From positions 1 to 64,000 of the forward strand of contig NZ_CBCPHV010000004.1 in the NCBI RefSeq assembly GCF_965118635.1: DNA of 64,000 nucleotides. Direction: 5' to 3'. Both the position numbers and the translations under genes were made by a program. Below the pieces are notes generated by a model. The model searched no databases, was not told where the DNA came from, and saw nothing but the letters and a program-made list of their open reading frames with translations. Positions 23,596-32,897 of the stretch are shown piece after piece. Origin of the DNA: Empedobacter brevis_A. Lineage in GTDB: Bacteria; Bacteroidota; Bacteroidia; Flavobacteriales; Weeksellaceae. Positions within the stretch are counted from its first letter, which is position 1, and each line of letters begins with the position of its first letter.

Positions 23596-24387
23596 ATGCA
23601 GTTTGAAGGACAAATTCGTAAAATGACAACTGAAAATGGAACGCCAATCACGTATTATTGGAATTTCAAGAATGATTTTATCGTGATGAATCAATTGTTA
23701 GGAAAAAAAATCAAAATTAGCTTTGATCATTACGAATGTTTAAACTGTCATGAGGATAAAGAAATTTATCAAATGGGATATTGTAAAAGTTGTTTTTTTA
23801 CTGTTCCAGAAGCTAATCCAAGTATTATCAATCCAGAACTTTCCACTGCTCATTTAGGAATAGGACAACGTGATTTAGAATTCGAAATGAAATTTGAATT
23901 GCAACCGCATATTGTATATTTAGCAAATTCGTCGGGAATAAAAGTTGGTGTAACGCGTTTAACGCAAGTCCCAACACGTTGGATAGATCAAGGAGCTTCG
24001 GAAGCCATTATTATTGCACGAACTGATAATCGTTATGAAGCTGGAATGATAGAGGTTTCACTTAAGAATGTAATTGCAGATAAAACGAATTGGCAAAGAA
24101 TGTTGAAAAATGATGTTCCTGAAGTTAATTTGTTTGAAAAATATCACGAAATTAGAAATCAGGTGAATGAAGAATTTCAACAATTTTTGGTTGATGAACC
24201 AGAAGTTTACAAATTAGAATATCCAGTTTTATCTTATCCTGAAAAAGTAAAATCCTTAAACCTGAAAAAAACACCTGAAATTGAAGGCATTTTAAAAGGA
24301 ATAAAAGGTCAGTATTTAATTTTTGAAGATAATACAGTTTTCAATGTTCGTGGACACGAAGGTTTTTATGTAAATTTTGAAGTGTAA
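23596..24387 (+). CDS. DUF2797 domain protein
   Basis: A 263-aa soluble protein recognised as DUF2797 from FEGQIRKMTTENGTPITYYW at the start, the zinc-ribbon-like CLNCHEDKEIYQMGYCKSCF (near residues 49-68), and the hydrophobic core HIVYLANSSGIKVGVTR, TQVPTRWIDQGASEAIII. The four cysteines probably bind zinc. Function is unknown; the GIY-YIG-like core sometimes noted for this family is not something I can show. A terminator follows. Confidence 0.82.
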   Translation: MQFEGQIRKMTTENGTPITYYWNFKNDFIVMNQLLGKKIKISFDHYECLNCHEDKEIYQMGYCKSCFFTVPEANPSIINPELSTAHLGIGQRDLEFEMKFELQPHIVYLANSSGIKVGVTRLTQVPTRWIDQGASEAIIIARTDNRYEAGMIEVSLKNVIADKTNWQRMLKNDVPEVNLFEKYHEIRNQVNEEFQQFLVDEPEVYKLEYPVLSYPEKVKSLNLKKTPEIEGILKGIKGQYLIFEDNTVFNVRGHEGFYVNFEV

Positions 24388-24414
24388 AAACATCTTACAA
24401 TTATAAAAATATTT

Positions 24415-24447
24415 AAAAGTTGATTCTGTTAAGAATTGACTTTTTTT
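24415..24447 (+). terminator. Intrinsic terminator after DUF2797 gene
   Basis: AAAAGTTGATTCT / AGAATTGACTTTT pair with two G-T wobbles and a 4-nt loop, followed by T residues. Confidence 0.75.
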
Positions 24448-24542
24448 ATTTTCTATCTCATTGATTATAAAAAAAATAATTGTTTATTATTTTTTTTCTT
24501 ATTAAATTAGTTACAGTCAATTAACACAAAAAAATAAGAATT

Positions 24543-24962
24543 ATGAAAACAAGTGCATTACTAATCGTTGGTGGTCTTTTAGCTTTAACGGCTTGTAATA
24601 AAAAATCAGATTTACCAGATTATAAAGTAAAGGAAGCTATTTTAGATGTTTACAAATATAGAGCAGATAAGCCTGATTCTTTGTTTGCAAAAGTAGAAGG
24701 AGTATCAGTTGATGAACTAAATGCTCCGATAAAAAAATACGGTCCTGTAGATGTTTATAATTTCGAGAAAATGACACCACTTGAAGATGGAGACAAAACA
24801 GTTTATGAAGCTGTTTATAAAGTCTCTTTTAAAGGAGCTGAAGGAATAGAAACTTTTAAAGTAAGAAGAGTAGATAAGTTAGATGGAATTGTTGTTGGTT
24901 ATTCAAATGATATAAATCCAGTATCGGATTCTTTAGCTGTCAAAAATGATTCAGTAAAATAA
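24543..24962 (+). CDS. Small lipoprotein of unknown function
   Basis: A 139-aa protein with lipoprotein signal (GGLLALTACNKKSD). The mature part is short, charged and strand-rich (YKVKEAILDVYKYRADKPD, VYEAVYKVSFKGAEGIETFK, KVRRVDKLDGIVVGYSND), with an acidic Ser-rich end. I do not recognise a family. It lies 59 nt before the thr leader on the same strand; the attenuator separates it from thrA, so functional linkage is doubtful. Confidence 0.68.
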   Translation: MKTSALLIVGGLLALTACNKKSDLPDYKVKEAILDVYKYRADKPDSLFAKVEGVSVDELNAPIKKYGPVDVYNFEKMTPLEDGDKTVYEAVYKVSFKGAEGIETFKVRRVDKLDGIVVGYSNDINPVSDSLAVKNDSVK

Positions 24963-25021
24963 ATATAAAAAAGAATAAATATTTAATGATTTATTAAAAA
25001 AGTTTGTATATTAGTATCAAT

Positions 25022-25084
25022 ATGAAACAAAACGGATTAAATACAATTATTTTAACAACGACAACTTCTAGTGTTTACACTTAG
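25022..25084 (+). CDS. thrL: Threonine/isoleucine leader peptide of the thr operon
   Basis: A 20-codon frame from ATG 25022 to TAG 25084 contains the run NTIILTTTTSSVYT: five Thr plus an adjacent pair of Ile. It lies upstream of an intrinsic terminator and thrA, exactly the layout of a ribosome-mediated attenuator. When charged Thr or Ile tRNA is scarce the ribosome would stall on these codons and the terminator at 25125 would not form. The enterobacterial thrL peptide has a similar Thr/Ile composition. No antiterminator pairing was modelled, so the mechanism is inferred from composition and position. Confidence 0.85.
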   Translation: MKQNGLNTIILTTTTSSVYT

Positions 25085-25124
25085 AGGAGCCTTGTTATGT
25101 ATTTAATTTTTTAAAAAATAATGC

Positions 25125-25159
25125 AAAAGCATCTTCTCAATAGGAAGATGCTTTTTTTT
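25125..25159 (+). terminator. Attenuator terminator of the thr operon
   Basis: AAAAGCATCTTC / GAAGATGCTTTT with a 7-nt loop and a T-run, 41 nt after the leader peptide stop and 18 nt before ATG of thrA. A terminator between a leader peptide and the first structural gene is the mark of attenuation. Confidence 0.88.
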
Positions 25160-25177
25160 ATGATCAAAATTCAAATT

Positions 25178-27631
25178 ATGAAAGTTTTAAAATTCGGAGG
25201 AACATCAGTAGGATCAATAGAAAGTATCCGCGCGGTAGTAGAAATTGTTAAAAAAGAAAGGCAACAAAATAACTCAATTATTTTGGTTGTGTCTGCTGTT
25301 TCTGGTTTAACCAATTTATTGACAAAAATGTCCGAAGAAGCTTCTTCAGGAAATTTTGATGAAAATGATTTAAAACTTTTTCAAGACAAACATTTCGAAA
25401 TCGTAAAAGCTTTAATCGATGTCCCGAATCAAAATCCGATTTTAACAAAATTAAAATTATTGATGAATGAATTGGAAGCATTGTTAGAAGGCGTTGAGAT
25501 TCTGAAAGAATTAAGTCCTCAAGCAAAAGATTTGATATTGAGTTTTGGAGAAAGATGCAGCGCTTTGTTAATCGCTAAAGTGATGCAAGAAAATGGTGAA
25601 AATTCATTAGCAATTAATGCATCTGATTATATTGTAACGGATCATAATTTTGGTCAAGCGAATGTTATCGAAGAAAAATCTTTTCAGAATATTCAACAAT
25701 TGGCAAAGGATAATTCTGACAAATTATTGGTTGTAACAGGTTTTATTGCGGGGAATGAAAATGGACGAGTGACAACTTTGGGAAGAGGTGGTTCTGATTA
25801 TACAGCAGCATTGATTGGTGCAGCTCTGCATGCAGAACAAATAGAAATTTGGACAGATGTAAATGGAATGATGACTGCAGATCCTCGTTTTGTAAACAAA
25901 GCTTTTTCTATAGAAAACTTATCATATACAGAAGCGATGGAATTGTCATATTTCGGTGCAAAAGTTATTTATCCGCCAACAATGGCTCCAGCATTTAAAC
26001 TTAGAATTCCAATTTTAATTAAAAATACATTTCAGCCAGATTTCGAAGGAACTAAAATACAGTTTGATTCGCAACCAACAGATTTTCCAATCAAAGGAAT
26101 TTCGTCGATCAAAGAAATTGCATTAGTCAATATAAAAGGAAGTGGTTTAGTTGGGAAATTAGGTTTTAGCGGAAAACTTTTTTCACTTTTAGCACAGCAT
26201 CATATCAACATTGTTTTGATTACACAATCTTCGTCAGAACATAGTATTACGCTTGCGATTCATCATAATGAAGTTGAAAAAGCGAAACAATTAATTGAAG
26301 ATGAATTTTGTTTAGAAATTGCAGCAAAATGGTTGGAACCAATCGAAGTTGAAGAAAATCTTGGGATTATTGCAATTGTTGGAGAAAACATGAAAAGAAC
26401 AGTTGGTGTTTCGGGGAAGTTGTTTTATGCGTTAGGACGAAACGGAATAAATGTAAGAGCAATTGCACAAGGTTCGTCAGAATATAATATTTCGGTTGTG
26501 ATTAGCGAAAAAGATTTATCAAAAGCGCTAAATGCTGTGCATGATGCATTTTTTAATCATTTGAAAAAAACAATTCATGTTTTCAATGTTGGAGTAGGAA
26601 ATATTGGTTCTACATTTTTAAATCAACTAGAAAAGCAGAAAGAATTTTTAGCAAAAAATAATGATATCGAGATAAAATTAGTCGGATTATCAAATTCTAA
26701 AAAAATGATGTTTGATGAAAATGGAATCAATTTATCGAATTGGAAAAATGAATTAGAACATTCTTTTATACAAGCTGATTTGAATGAATTTATCCGAAAA
26801 ATGAAACAGTACAATTTGCCAAATTGCGTTTTTGTTGATAATACAGCCAGTTCTGATTTACCGAATTATTATAAGCAGATTTTCGAAAGTAATATTTCTG
26901 TTGTAACATGTAATAAAATAGCGAATTCTTCTTCTTATCAAGATTATAAAGATTTGAAAGAAACTGCTCGAAAATATGGAATAGATTTTCTTTATGAAAC
27001 AAATGTTGGAGCCGGTTTGCCAATTATTAGTGTTTTGAAAGATTTGCGAATGAGCGGAGATCAAATTCTAAAAATTGAAGCGATTTTATCAGGAACAATT
27101 TCATATATCTTCAATCATTTTAAAGGTGAAAATACATTTGCCGAAGTGGTGAAAAAAGCACAAGAATTGGGGTATACAGAACCAGATCCTCGCGATGATT
27201 TGAGTGGAATAGATTTTATGCGAAAAATGTTGATTCTTGCTCGTGATAATGGTTTTGAAATTGAAGCTGCAGATGTAAAAATAGATTCTATTTTACCAAA
27301 ATCTTGTTTAGAAGTCAAAACTGTAGAAGATTTTTACAAAGAATTAGCCAATGAAAATGATTACTTCGAAAAGATAAAACATCAAGCTGAAGCTGAGCAG
27401 AAAGTGATTCGTTACATTGGGATTTTAGAAGATGGAAAAATATCAATTTCGTTAGAATTAGTTGATGATCAACATCCGTTTTATGCATTGTCAGGAAGCG
27501 ATAATATTATTTCGTTTACAACAGCACGATACAAAGAACGTCCTTTGGTTGTGAAAGGTCCTGGAGCTGGAGCAGAAGTTACTGCGGCTGGTGTTTTTGC
27601 AGATTTAGTTAATATAAGTTCAATACGATAA
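25178..27631 (+). CDS. thrA: Bifunctional aspartokinase / homoserine dehydrogenase I
   Basis: ATG 25178 (MKVLKFGGTSVGS) is chosen. The longer frame from 25121 reads through the attenuator hairpin and is not a protein start. The result is 817 aa, near the usual 820. The kinase domain (1 to about 290) has KFGGTSVG and GRGGSDYTAALIGA (near 202). Two ACT regulatory segments follow (VNIKGSGLVGKLGFSGKLFS, IAIVGENMKRTVGVSGKLFY). The dehydrogenase begins at VFNVGVGNIGSTFL (near 467) with NVGAGLPIISVLKDL and GTISYIFNHF. It catalyses the first and third steps from aspartate to threonine. The thrB gene follows after 3 nt. Confidence 0.96.
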   Translation: MKVLKFGGTSVGSIESIRAVVEIVKKERQQNNSIILVVSAVSGLTNLLTKMSEEASSGNFDENDLKLFQDKHFEIVKALIDVPNQNPILTKLKLLMNELEALLEGVEILKELSPQAKDLILSFGERCSALLIAKVMQENGENSLAINASDYIVTDHNFGQANVIEEKSFQNIQQLAKDNSDKLLVVTGFIAGNENGRVTTLGRGGSDYTAALIGAALHAEQIEIWTDVNGMMTADPRFVNKAFSIENLSYTEAMELSYFGAKVIYPPTMAPAFKLRIPILIKNTFQPDFEGTKIQFDSQPTDFPIKGISSIKEIALVNIKGSGLVGKLGFSGKLFSLLAQHHINIVLITQSSSEHSITLAIHHNEVEKAKQLIEDEFCLEIAAKWLEPIEVEENLGIIAIVGENMKRTVGVSGKLFYALGRNGINVRAIAQGSSEYNISVVISEKDLSKALNAVHDAFFNHLKKTIHVFNVGVGNIGSTFLNQLEKQKEFLAKNNDIEIKLVGLSNSKKMMFDENGINLSNWKNELEHSFIQADLNEFIRKMKQYNLPNCVFVDNTASSDLPNYYKQIFESNISVVTCNKIANSSSYQDYKDLKETARKYGIDFLYETNVGAGLPIISVLKDLRMSGDQILKIEAILSGTISYIFNHFKGENTFAEVVKKAQELGYTEPDPRDDLSGIDFMRKMLILARDNGFEIEAADVKIDSILPKSCLEVKTVEDFYKELANENDYFEKIKHQAEAEQKVIRYIGILEDGKISISLELVDDQHPFYALSGSDNIISFTTARYKERPLVVKGPGAGAEVTAAGVFADLVNISSIR

Positions 27632-27634
27632 AAG

Positions 27635-28618
27635 ATGAATCAAATAATCGAAAATAAATATAAGCTTGATCAAGCTAAATTTTTAGAAAAAGTACATGTT
27701 TTTGCTCCTGCAACAGTAGCGAATATGATTTGCGGATATGATATTTTGGGCTTTGCGGTAGATTATCCTGGTGATGAAGTTATCATGAAAAAAACAGAAA
27801 AATTAGGAATAGAAATTCTAACAATTACAGGAGATGAAGGAAAATTACCTTTGGATGCAATGAAAAATACAGTTTCTCATTCGGCATGGAAATTATTTTG
27901 TGATTTAGGTTTACAAGAATCTTTTGGTTTATCAATAGAATTACACAAAAAAATGCCAATTGGAAGCGGTTTAGGATCAAGTGCTGCTAGTACAGTTGCC
28001 GGACTTTTTGCATTAAACGAATTGTTAGGAAAACCACTTTCCAAAAACGAACTTTTACCTTATTGTATGGAAGGAGAACGTTTGGCTTGTGGCGCAGCTC
28101 ATGCAGATAATGTAGCGCCATCGTTATTTGGAGGAATAACATTAATTCCTTCTTACGAACCACTTTTAGTGCGTTCTTTGCCTGTTCCAGACAATTTATA
28201 TGTTACGCTGATTTATTCAAAAGTAGAAGTGCCAACAAAGGATGCGCGAAAATTAATTAAAGACAAAGTACAATTGAGTAAAGCAATTAAACAATGGGGA
28301 AATATTGCAAGTTTGGTTGCTGCACTTTACGAGAATGATTACGAAGAGATTGGTCGTTCGATGCAAGATGATATTATTGAGCCAAGCCGTTCTTTGTTGA
28401 TTCCGTATTTTAATGAAATGAAAAGTATTTCACTCGAAAATAATGCTTTAACATTCGGAATATCTGGTTCTGGACCAACTGTTATGGCGCTTTCTAAAAG
28501 TAAATTGGATGCTGAAAATATCGAACAAAAATTGCATGATTTTTTGAAACTAAAAAAAATAGAACATCTATCATTTGTCTCTAAAATTAATCAACAAGGA
28601 CCTTACATAAAACAATAA
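27635..28618 (+). CDS. thrB: Homoserine kinase
   Basis: A 327-aa GHMP kinase phosphorylating homoserine. The ATP loop is PIGSGLGSSAASTVAG (near residue 108). The substrate motif VFAPATVANMICGYDILGFA is near the start and the third motif is LTFGISGSGPTVMAL. About 20 residues precede the usual start, so a shorter N terminus cannot be ruled out, though no nearer ATG lies before the domain. It is packed between thrA (3 nt) and thrC (2 nt) in the thr operon. Confidence 0.95.
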   Translation: MNQIIENKYKLDQAKFLEKVHVFAPATVANMICGYDILGFAVDYPGDEVIMKKTEKLGIEILTITGDEGKLPLDAMKNTVSHSAWKLFCDLGLQESFGLSIELHKKMPIGSGLGSSAASTVAGLFALNELLGKPLSKNELLPYCMEGERLACGAAHADNVAPSLFGGITLIPSYEPLLVRSLPVPDNLYVTLIYSKVEVPTKDARKLIKDKVQLSKAIKQWGNIASLVAALYENDYEEIGRSMQDDIIEPSRSLLIPYFNEMKSISLENNALTFGISGSGPTVMALSKSKLDAENIEQKLHDFLKLKKIEHLSFVSKINQQGPYIKQ

Positions 28619-28620
28619 CA

Positions 28621-29928
28621 ATGGAATTATATAGTACAAATAATCATAAAAATAAAGTTGATTTTAAGCGCGCTGTTTTTCAATCTTTACCAGAAGATAA
28701 AGGATTATATATGCCTTTGTCATTGGAAAAGTTAGATGAAAATTGGATGAATTCGATAGCGGATTATTCATTTCAAGAGATTGCTAAAAAAGTAACGAAT
28801 CATTTGTTAAAAGATGATTTTTCTGAAGAAACGATAAATAATTTGATTGATGAAGTAGTCAATTTTCCTGCACCTTTGGTGTTTTTAGAAGATGATTTAG
28901 CTGTTTTAGAATTGTTTCACGGACCTTCTTTTGCATTCAAAGATTTTGGAGCAAGGTTTATGAGTCGTATAATGGCACATTATTCCAAAAAAGACAATCA
29001 ATTGTTAGATGTTTTGGTTGCAACTTCTGGCGATACAGGAGGAGCTGTAGCACTTGGATTTCTCGGAGTAGAAGGAACGCGAGTAACGATATTATATCCA
29101 AAAGGAAAAGTTTCGCCGATACAAGAATTACAATTAACAGCAAATGGAAAAAATATTCGTGCAATAGAAATTGATGGAACTTTTGATGATTGTCAAGCAT
29201 TGGTTAAGCAAGCTTTTTTAGATAAAGATTTGATGAATAATCTCAATCTAACCTCAGCTAATTCAATTAATATTGCTCGACTAATTCCACAATCATTCTA
29301 TTATTTTGAAGCGTTTGCTCAAGCAAAAAGAAAAGGTTTTGAAAAAGTTTCTTTTGTTGTTCCAAGTGGAAATTTTGGAAATATTACGGCAGGTATTTTG
29401 GCTTCAAAATTAGGTTTGGATGTGCAACAATTTGTAGCAGCTACAAACGAGAATGATACTGTTCCTGTATTTTTAGAAACCGAAAATTATCAACCGAAAC
29501 CTTCTGTGCAAACTTTATCAAATGCAATGGATGTTGGAAATCCAAGTAATTGGGTTCGTGTGATGGAGTTTTTTGAACAAGATGTAGAAAAATTAAAATC
29601 AAAAATGATTTCGAAATCTTATTCTGATGTAGAAACGACAAATGCAATTGTAGAAATAAATATAGAATACAATTATATTGCTTGTCCGCATACGTCGATT
29701 GCGTGGTTGGCAGCGAAGGAATATCAAGAGAAAAAGGAAGATGAAAATGAATTAGTGGTGTTTTTATCGACTGCGCATCCGTGTAAATTTCCTGAAGTTT
29801 TCCCGAATGAAATACAATACAAAATAGTTTATCCGAAAGAAGTAGAAGAATTGAAATTAAGACAATCGAATAAAGTAATGATGAAAAATGATTTCGATGA
29901 TTTAAAAAATTGGTTGTTGAATAATTGA
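28621..29928 (+). CDS. thrC: Threonine synthase
   Basis: A 435-aa PLP enzyme turning O-phosphohomoserine into threonine. FHGPSFAFKDFGARF (near residue 98) carries the PLP lysine. VATSGDTGGAVALGF and VPSGNFGNITAGILA bind phosphate and substrate. CPHTSIAWLAA and LSTAHPCKFPEVF are also typical. It is the last gene of thrABC, followed by a terminator shared with the convergent ilv operon. Confidence 0.96.
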   Translation: MELYSTNNHKNKVDFKRAVFQSLPEDKGLYMPLSLEKLDENWMNSIADYSFQEIAKKVTNHLLKDDFSEETINNLIDEVVNFPAPLVFLEDDLAVLELFHGPSFAFKDFGARFMSRIMAHYSKKDNQLLDVLVATSGDTGGAVALGFLGVEGTRVTILYPKGKVSPIQELQLTANGKNIRAIEIDGTFDDCQALVKQAFLDKDLMNNLNLTSANSINIARLIPQSFYYFEAFAQAKRKGFEKVSFVVPSGNFGNITAGILASKLGLDVQQFVAATNENDTVPVFLETENYQPKPSVQTLSNAMDVGNPSNWVRVMEFFEQDVEKLKSKMISKSYSDVETTNAIVEINIEYNYIACPHTSIAWLAAKEYQEKKEDENELVVFLSTAHPCKFPEVFPNEIQYKIVYPKEVEELKLRQSNKVMMKNDFDDLKNWLLNN

Positions 29929-29977
29929 GAAAATTTTATTCTAAATTTAAAGTTTCATTAATTAATAAGAATCAATA

Positions 29978-30021
29978 AAAAAGCAAAGCTTCTATTGTTA
30001 TTTAGAAGTTTTGCTTTTTTT
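29978..30021. terminator. Bidirectional terminator between thr and ilv operons
   Basis: AAAAGCAAAGCTTCT and AGAAGTTTTGCTTTT pair with one G-T wobble; an A-run precedes and a T-run follows, so it can stop transcription from both sides. Confidence 0.85.
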
Positions 30022-30046
30022 GAATAATCGATTAACATTAATAAAA

Positions 30047-31330
30047 TTATCCAATCATTAGTGAAAAAAGAGTGTTATCTGTATTTAGATATTGATAATT
30101 AAAATGATGATTTTCTAATCTAAAAATCAAGCCATCTAAATCTTCTTTTTTATCCAGCTCGATTCCAACAATTGCTGGTCCAGTTTCTTTGTTGTTTTTC
30201 TGTGTATATTGAAAATATGTTATATCATCATTTTTACCTAAAATTTCGTTCACTAATTCTTTTAAAGCGCCAGCTCGTTGAGGAAAATTGATAATGAAAT
30301 AATGTTTTAAACCTTCGTATTGCAAACTTCTTTCTTTTATTTCTTCCATTCGCGTAATGTCATTGTTACTGCCGCTAAGTATACAAACTACATTTTTTCC
30401 TTTTATTTCTTCTTTGAAAAAATCTAAAGCCGAAACGCTTAAAGCGCCCGCTGGTTCTACAACAATTGCATCTTCATTATACAAACGTAAAATACTCGAA
30501 CAAACCTTTCCTTCTGGAACTGAACAAGTTGTTTCTAATCCTTCTGAACAGATTTTATAGGTTTTTTCACCTGCTTTTTTTACAGCTGCACCATCTACAA
30601 AAGGATCGATTGAAGCTAATGTAACCGATTTTTTTTGTTTTATAGCTTCTGTCATACTTGCTGCGCCGTTGGGTTCAACACCAATAATTTTTGTATTTGG
30701 ACTAAGTGTTTTGAAAACAGAAATTACTCCAGATGCTAATCCTCCGCCACCAATTGGAACAAAAATGTAATCGATAGGATTATTGCATTGATTTAGAATT
30801 TCTAAAGCAACGGTTCCTTGTCCAGCAATTACTTTTTCGTCATCAAAAGGATGAATGAATGTTATATTTTCTTCTTGAGATAATTGATGTGCATAAGTTG
30901 AAGCATCATCGAATGTATCGCCATGTAAAATAATTTCGATTTGATTTTTACCAAACCATTTTACTTGTTTTATTTTTTGTTGAGGTGTTGTGGTTGGCAT
31001 TACAATTTTACCTTTTATGTTTAATTGTTGGCAAGAATATGCCACACCTTGTGCGTGATTTCCTGCACTTGCACAGATTACACCATTGTTTTTTTCTTGT
31101 TGTGATAACTGGACGATTTTATTATAAGCTCCACGTAATTTATATGAGCGGACGACTTGTAAATCTTCTCGTTTTAGATAGACATTTGCTTCAAATTGAC
31201 GACTTAAATTTTCGTTGAAATCAAAAGGAGTATTTTTGGCAACTCCTTTCAAATTCATTTGTGCTAAGTTTACTTCGTCAAGCGAAACGCCTAAGGCTTC
31301 AGTTTTTTCACTTTTAAGCCCGTTTGCCAT
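30047..31330 (-). CDS. ilvA: Threonine dehydratase (threonine ammonia-lyase), biosynthetic type
   Basis: A 427-aa PLP enzyme making 2-oxobutyrate from threonine, the committed step to isoleucine. VVRSYKLRGAYNKIV (near residue 60) carries the PLP lysine; GGGGLASGVISVF and CILSGSNNDITRME are the phosphate-binding and C-terminal core motifs. The regulatory end has a single ACT-like domain (HYFIINFPQRAGALKELVNE), shorter than E. coli IlvA (514 aa), so this is the short type. It lies at the end of the ilv operon, 43 nt after ilvC, facing thrC. Confidence 0.93.
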   Translation of the reverse strand: MANGLKSEKTEALGVSLDEVNLAQMNLKGVAKNTPFDFNENLSRQFEANVYLKREDLQVVRSYKLRGAYNKIVQLSQQEKNNGVICASAGNHAQGVAYSCQQLNIKGKIVMPTTTPQQKIKQVKWFGKNQIEIILHGDTFDDASTYAHQLSQEENITFIHPFDDEKVIAGQGTVALEILNQCNNPIDYIFVPIGGGGLASGVISVFKTLSPNTKIIGVEPNGAASMTEAIKQKKSVTLASIDPFVDGAAVKKAGEKTYKICSEGLETTCSVPEGKVCSSILRLYNEDAIVVEPAGALSVSALDFFKEEIKGKNVVCILSGSNNDITRMEEIKERSLQYEGLKHYFIINFPQRAGALKELVNEILGKNDDITYFQYTQKNNKETGPAIVGIELDKKEDLDGLIFRLENHHFNYQYLNTDNTLFSLMIG

Positions 31331-31373
31331 AATTCACTATTTATAAGTTTTGTTAATTCTACTTTTTGTTTGA

Positions 31374-32855
31374 CTATGTAGTTTTTATGGTTTTCATAGC
31401 AGTCATAGCTTTACGAAGTTTTTTTCCTACGATTTCGACAGGATGATTACGTAAAACGTCGTTTATATGTACCAATGTTGCATTGTCAACAGCGTTGTCT
31501 TTTCCTTCGTTATAATTTTTTCCCACAACGTCTACGTTTATTTTTGTCATGAAATCTTTTAATAAAGGTTTACAAGCTTGATCAAAAAGATAACAACCAT
31601 ATTCTGCTGTGTCAGAAATTACACGATTCATTTCGAATAATTTTTTACGAGCAATTGTATTTGCAATTAGTGGAGTTTCGTGTAATGATTCGTAGTAGGC
31701 AGATTCGGGTTTAATTCCTGCTTCTACCATTGTTTCGAAAGCTAATTCAACTCCAGAACGAATAAAAGCAACCATTAATGTATAATGATCAAAGTATTCT
31801 TGTTCTGTTATATTTACATCACCTGCTGGTGTTTTTTCAAAAGCTGTATCTCCAGTTTCTGCTCGCCATTTTAATAAGTTTTTATCATTATTTGCCCAAT
31901 CTTCCATCATTGTTTTGCTAAATTCACCAGAAATAATATCATCTTGATGTTTTTGGAATAATGGACGCATATTGTTTTTTAATTCTTCTGATAATTCAAA
32001 GGCTTTAATCTTTGCAGGATTACTTAATCTATCCATCATTCCACTAACTCCTCCATGTTTTAAGGCTTCAGTAATTACTTCCACACCATATTGAACTAAT
32101 TTTGAAGCATAGCCAGCATCAATTCCATTTTCGATCATTTTTTCAAAAGAAAGAATAGAACCAGTTTGTAAGAGTCCACATAGAATGGTTTGTTCTCCCA
32201 TTAAATCAGATTTTACTTCTGCTACAAATGAAGATTTTAAAACTCCGGCTTTATGTCCTCCAGTTCCTACACAATATGCTTTTGCTTGTTCTAGTCCTTT
32301 TCCTTCAGGATCATTTTCTGGGTGAACAGCAATTAATGTTGGAACACCAAAACCTCTTAAATATTCTGCGCGAACTTCTGAACCAGGGCATTTTGGAGCA
32401 ACCATTATCACCGTGATATCTTTGCGAATTTGTACGCCTTCTTCTACGATATTAAATCCATGAGAATATAAAAGTGTAGCACCTTCTTTTATAAGAGGTT
32501 GTATGGTATTGATTACTTGCGTATGTTGTTTATCTGGTGTTAAATTTGCAACTATATCAGCGTTTGGAATTAATTCTTCGAAAGTGCCTACTTTAAAATT
32601 ATTACTTGTTGCATTTTTCCAAGAATCTCTTTGTTGTTCAATAGCTTCTTTACGTAGCGCATAAGAAACATCTAAACCACTATCACGTAAATTTAATCCT
32701 TGATTTAATCCTTGTGCTCCACAACCTATAATCACAATTTTTTTATCTTTTAATGCGTTTGTACCATTTGTAAATTCTGTATTATTTAGGAATTCTGCTT
32801 GCCCTAGTTGATCTAATTGATCTCTTAATGATAATGTATTAAAGTAATTAGTCAT
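31374..32855 (-). CDS. ilvC: Ketol-acid reductoisomerase, class II (long form)
   Basis: A 493-aa NADPH enzyme catalysing the second common step of Ile and Val synthesis. The Rossmann motif is IVIIGCGAQGLNQGLNL (near residue 40). The length and the duplicated helical domain mark the class II, E. coli-like form. ATLLYSHGFNI, VMVAPKCPGSEVRAEY and LKSSFVAEVKSDLMGEQTIL carry active-site residues including the metal-binding acids. It is the fourth gene of ilvDBNC. Confidence 0.95.
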   Translation of the reverse strand: MTNYFNTLSLRDQLDQLGQAEFLNNTEFTNGTNALKDKKIVIIGCGAQGLNQGLNLRDSGLDVSYALRKEAIEQQRDSWKNATSNNFKVGTFEELIPNADIVANLTPDKQHTQVINTIQPLIKEGATLLYSHGFNIVEEGVQIRKDITVIMVAPKCPGSEVRAEYLRGFGVPTLIAVHPENDPEGKGLEQAKAYCVGTGGHKAGVLKSSFVAEVKSDLMGEQTILCGLLQTGSILSFEKMIENGIDAGYASKLVQYGVEVITEALKHGGVSGMMDRLSNPAKIKAFELSEELKNNMRPLFQKHQDDIISGEFSKTMMEDWANNDKNLLKWRAETGDTAFEKTPAGDVNITEQEYFDHYTLMVAFIRSGVELAFETMVEAGIKPESAYYESLHETPLIANTIARKKLFEMNRVISDTAEYGCYLFDQACKPLLKDFMTKINVDVVGKNYNEGKDNAVDNATLVHINDVLRNHPVEIVGKKLRKAMTAMKTIKTT

Positions 32856-32897
32856 TTTGTCTTTTTTTTCTTCGATTATTAATTGGATTATTTGAAA

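Noticed and set aside
25121..25177. Upstream start for thrA (19 extra codons)
   Set aside because: The extension translates the attenuator terminator hairpin and is not part of known ThrA N termini; KFGGTSVG belongs close to the start.
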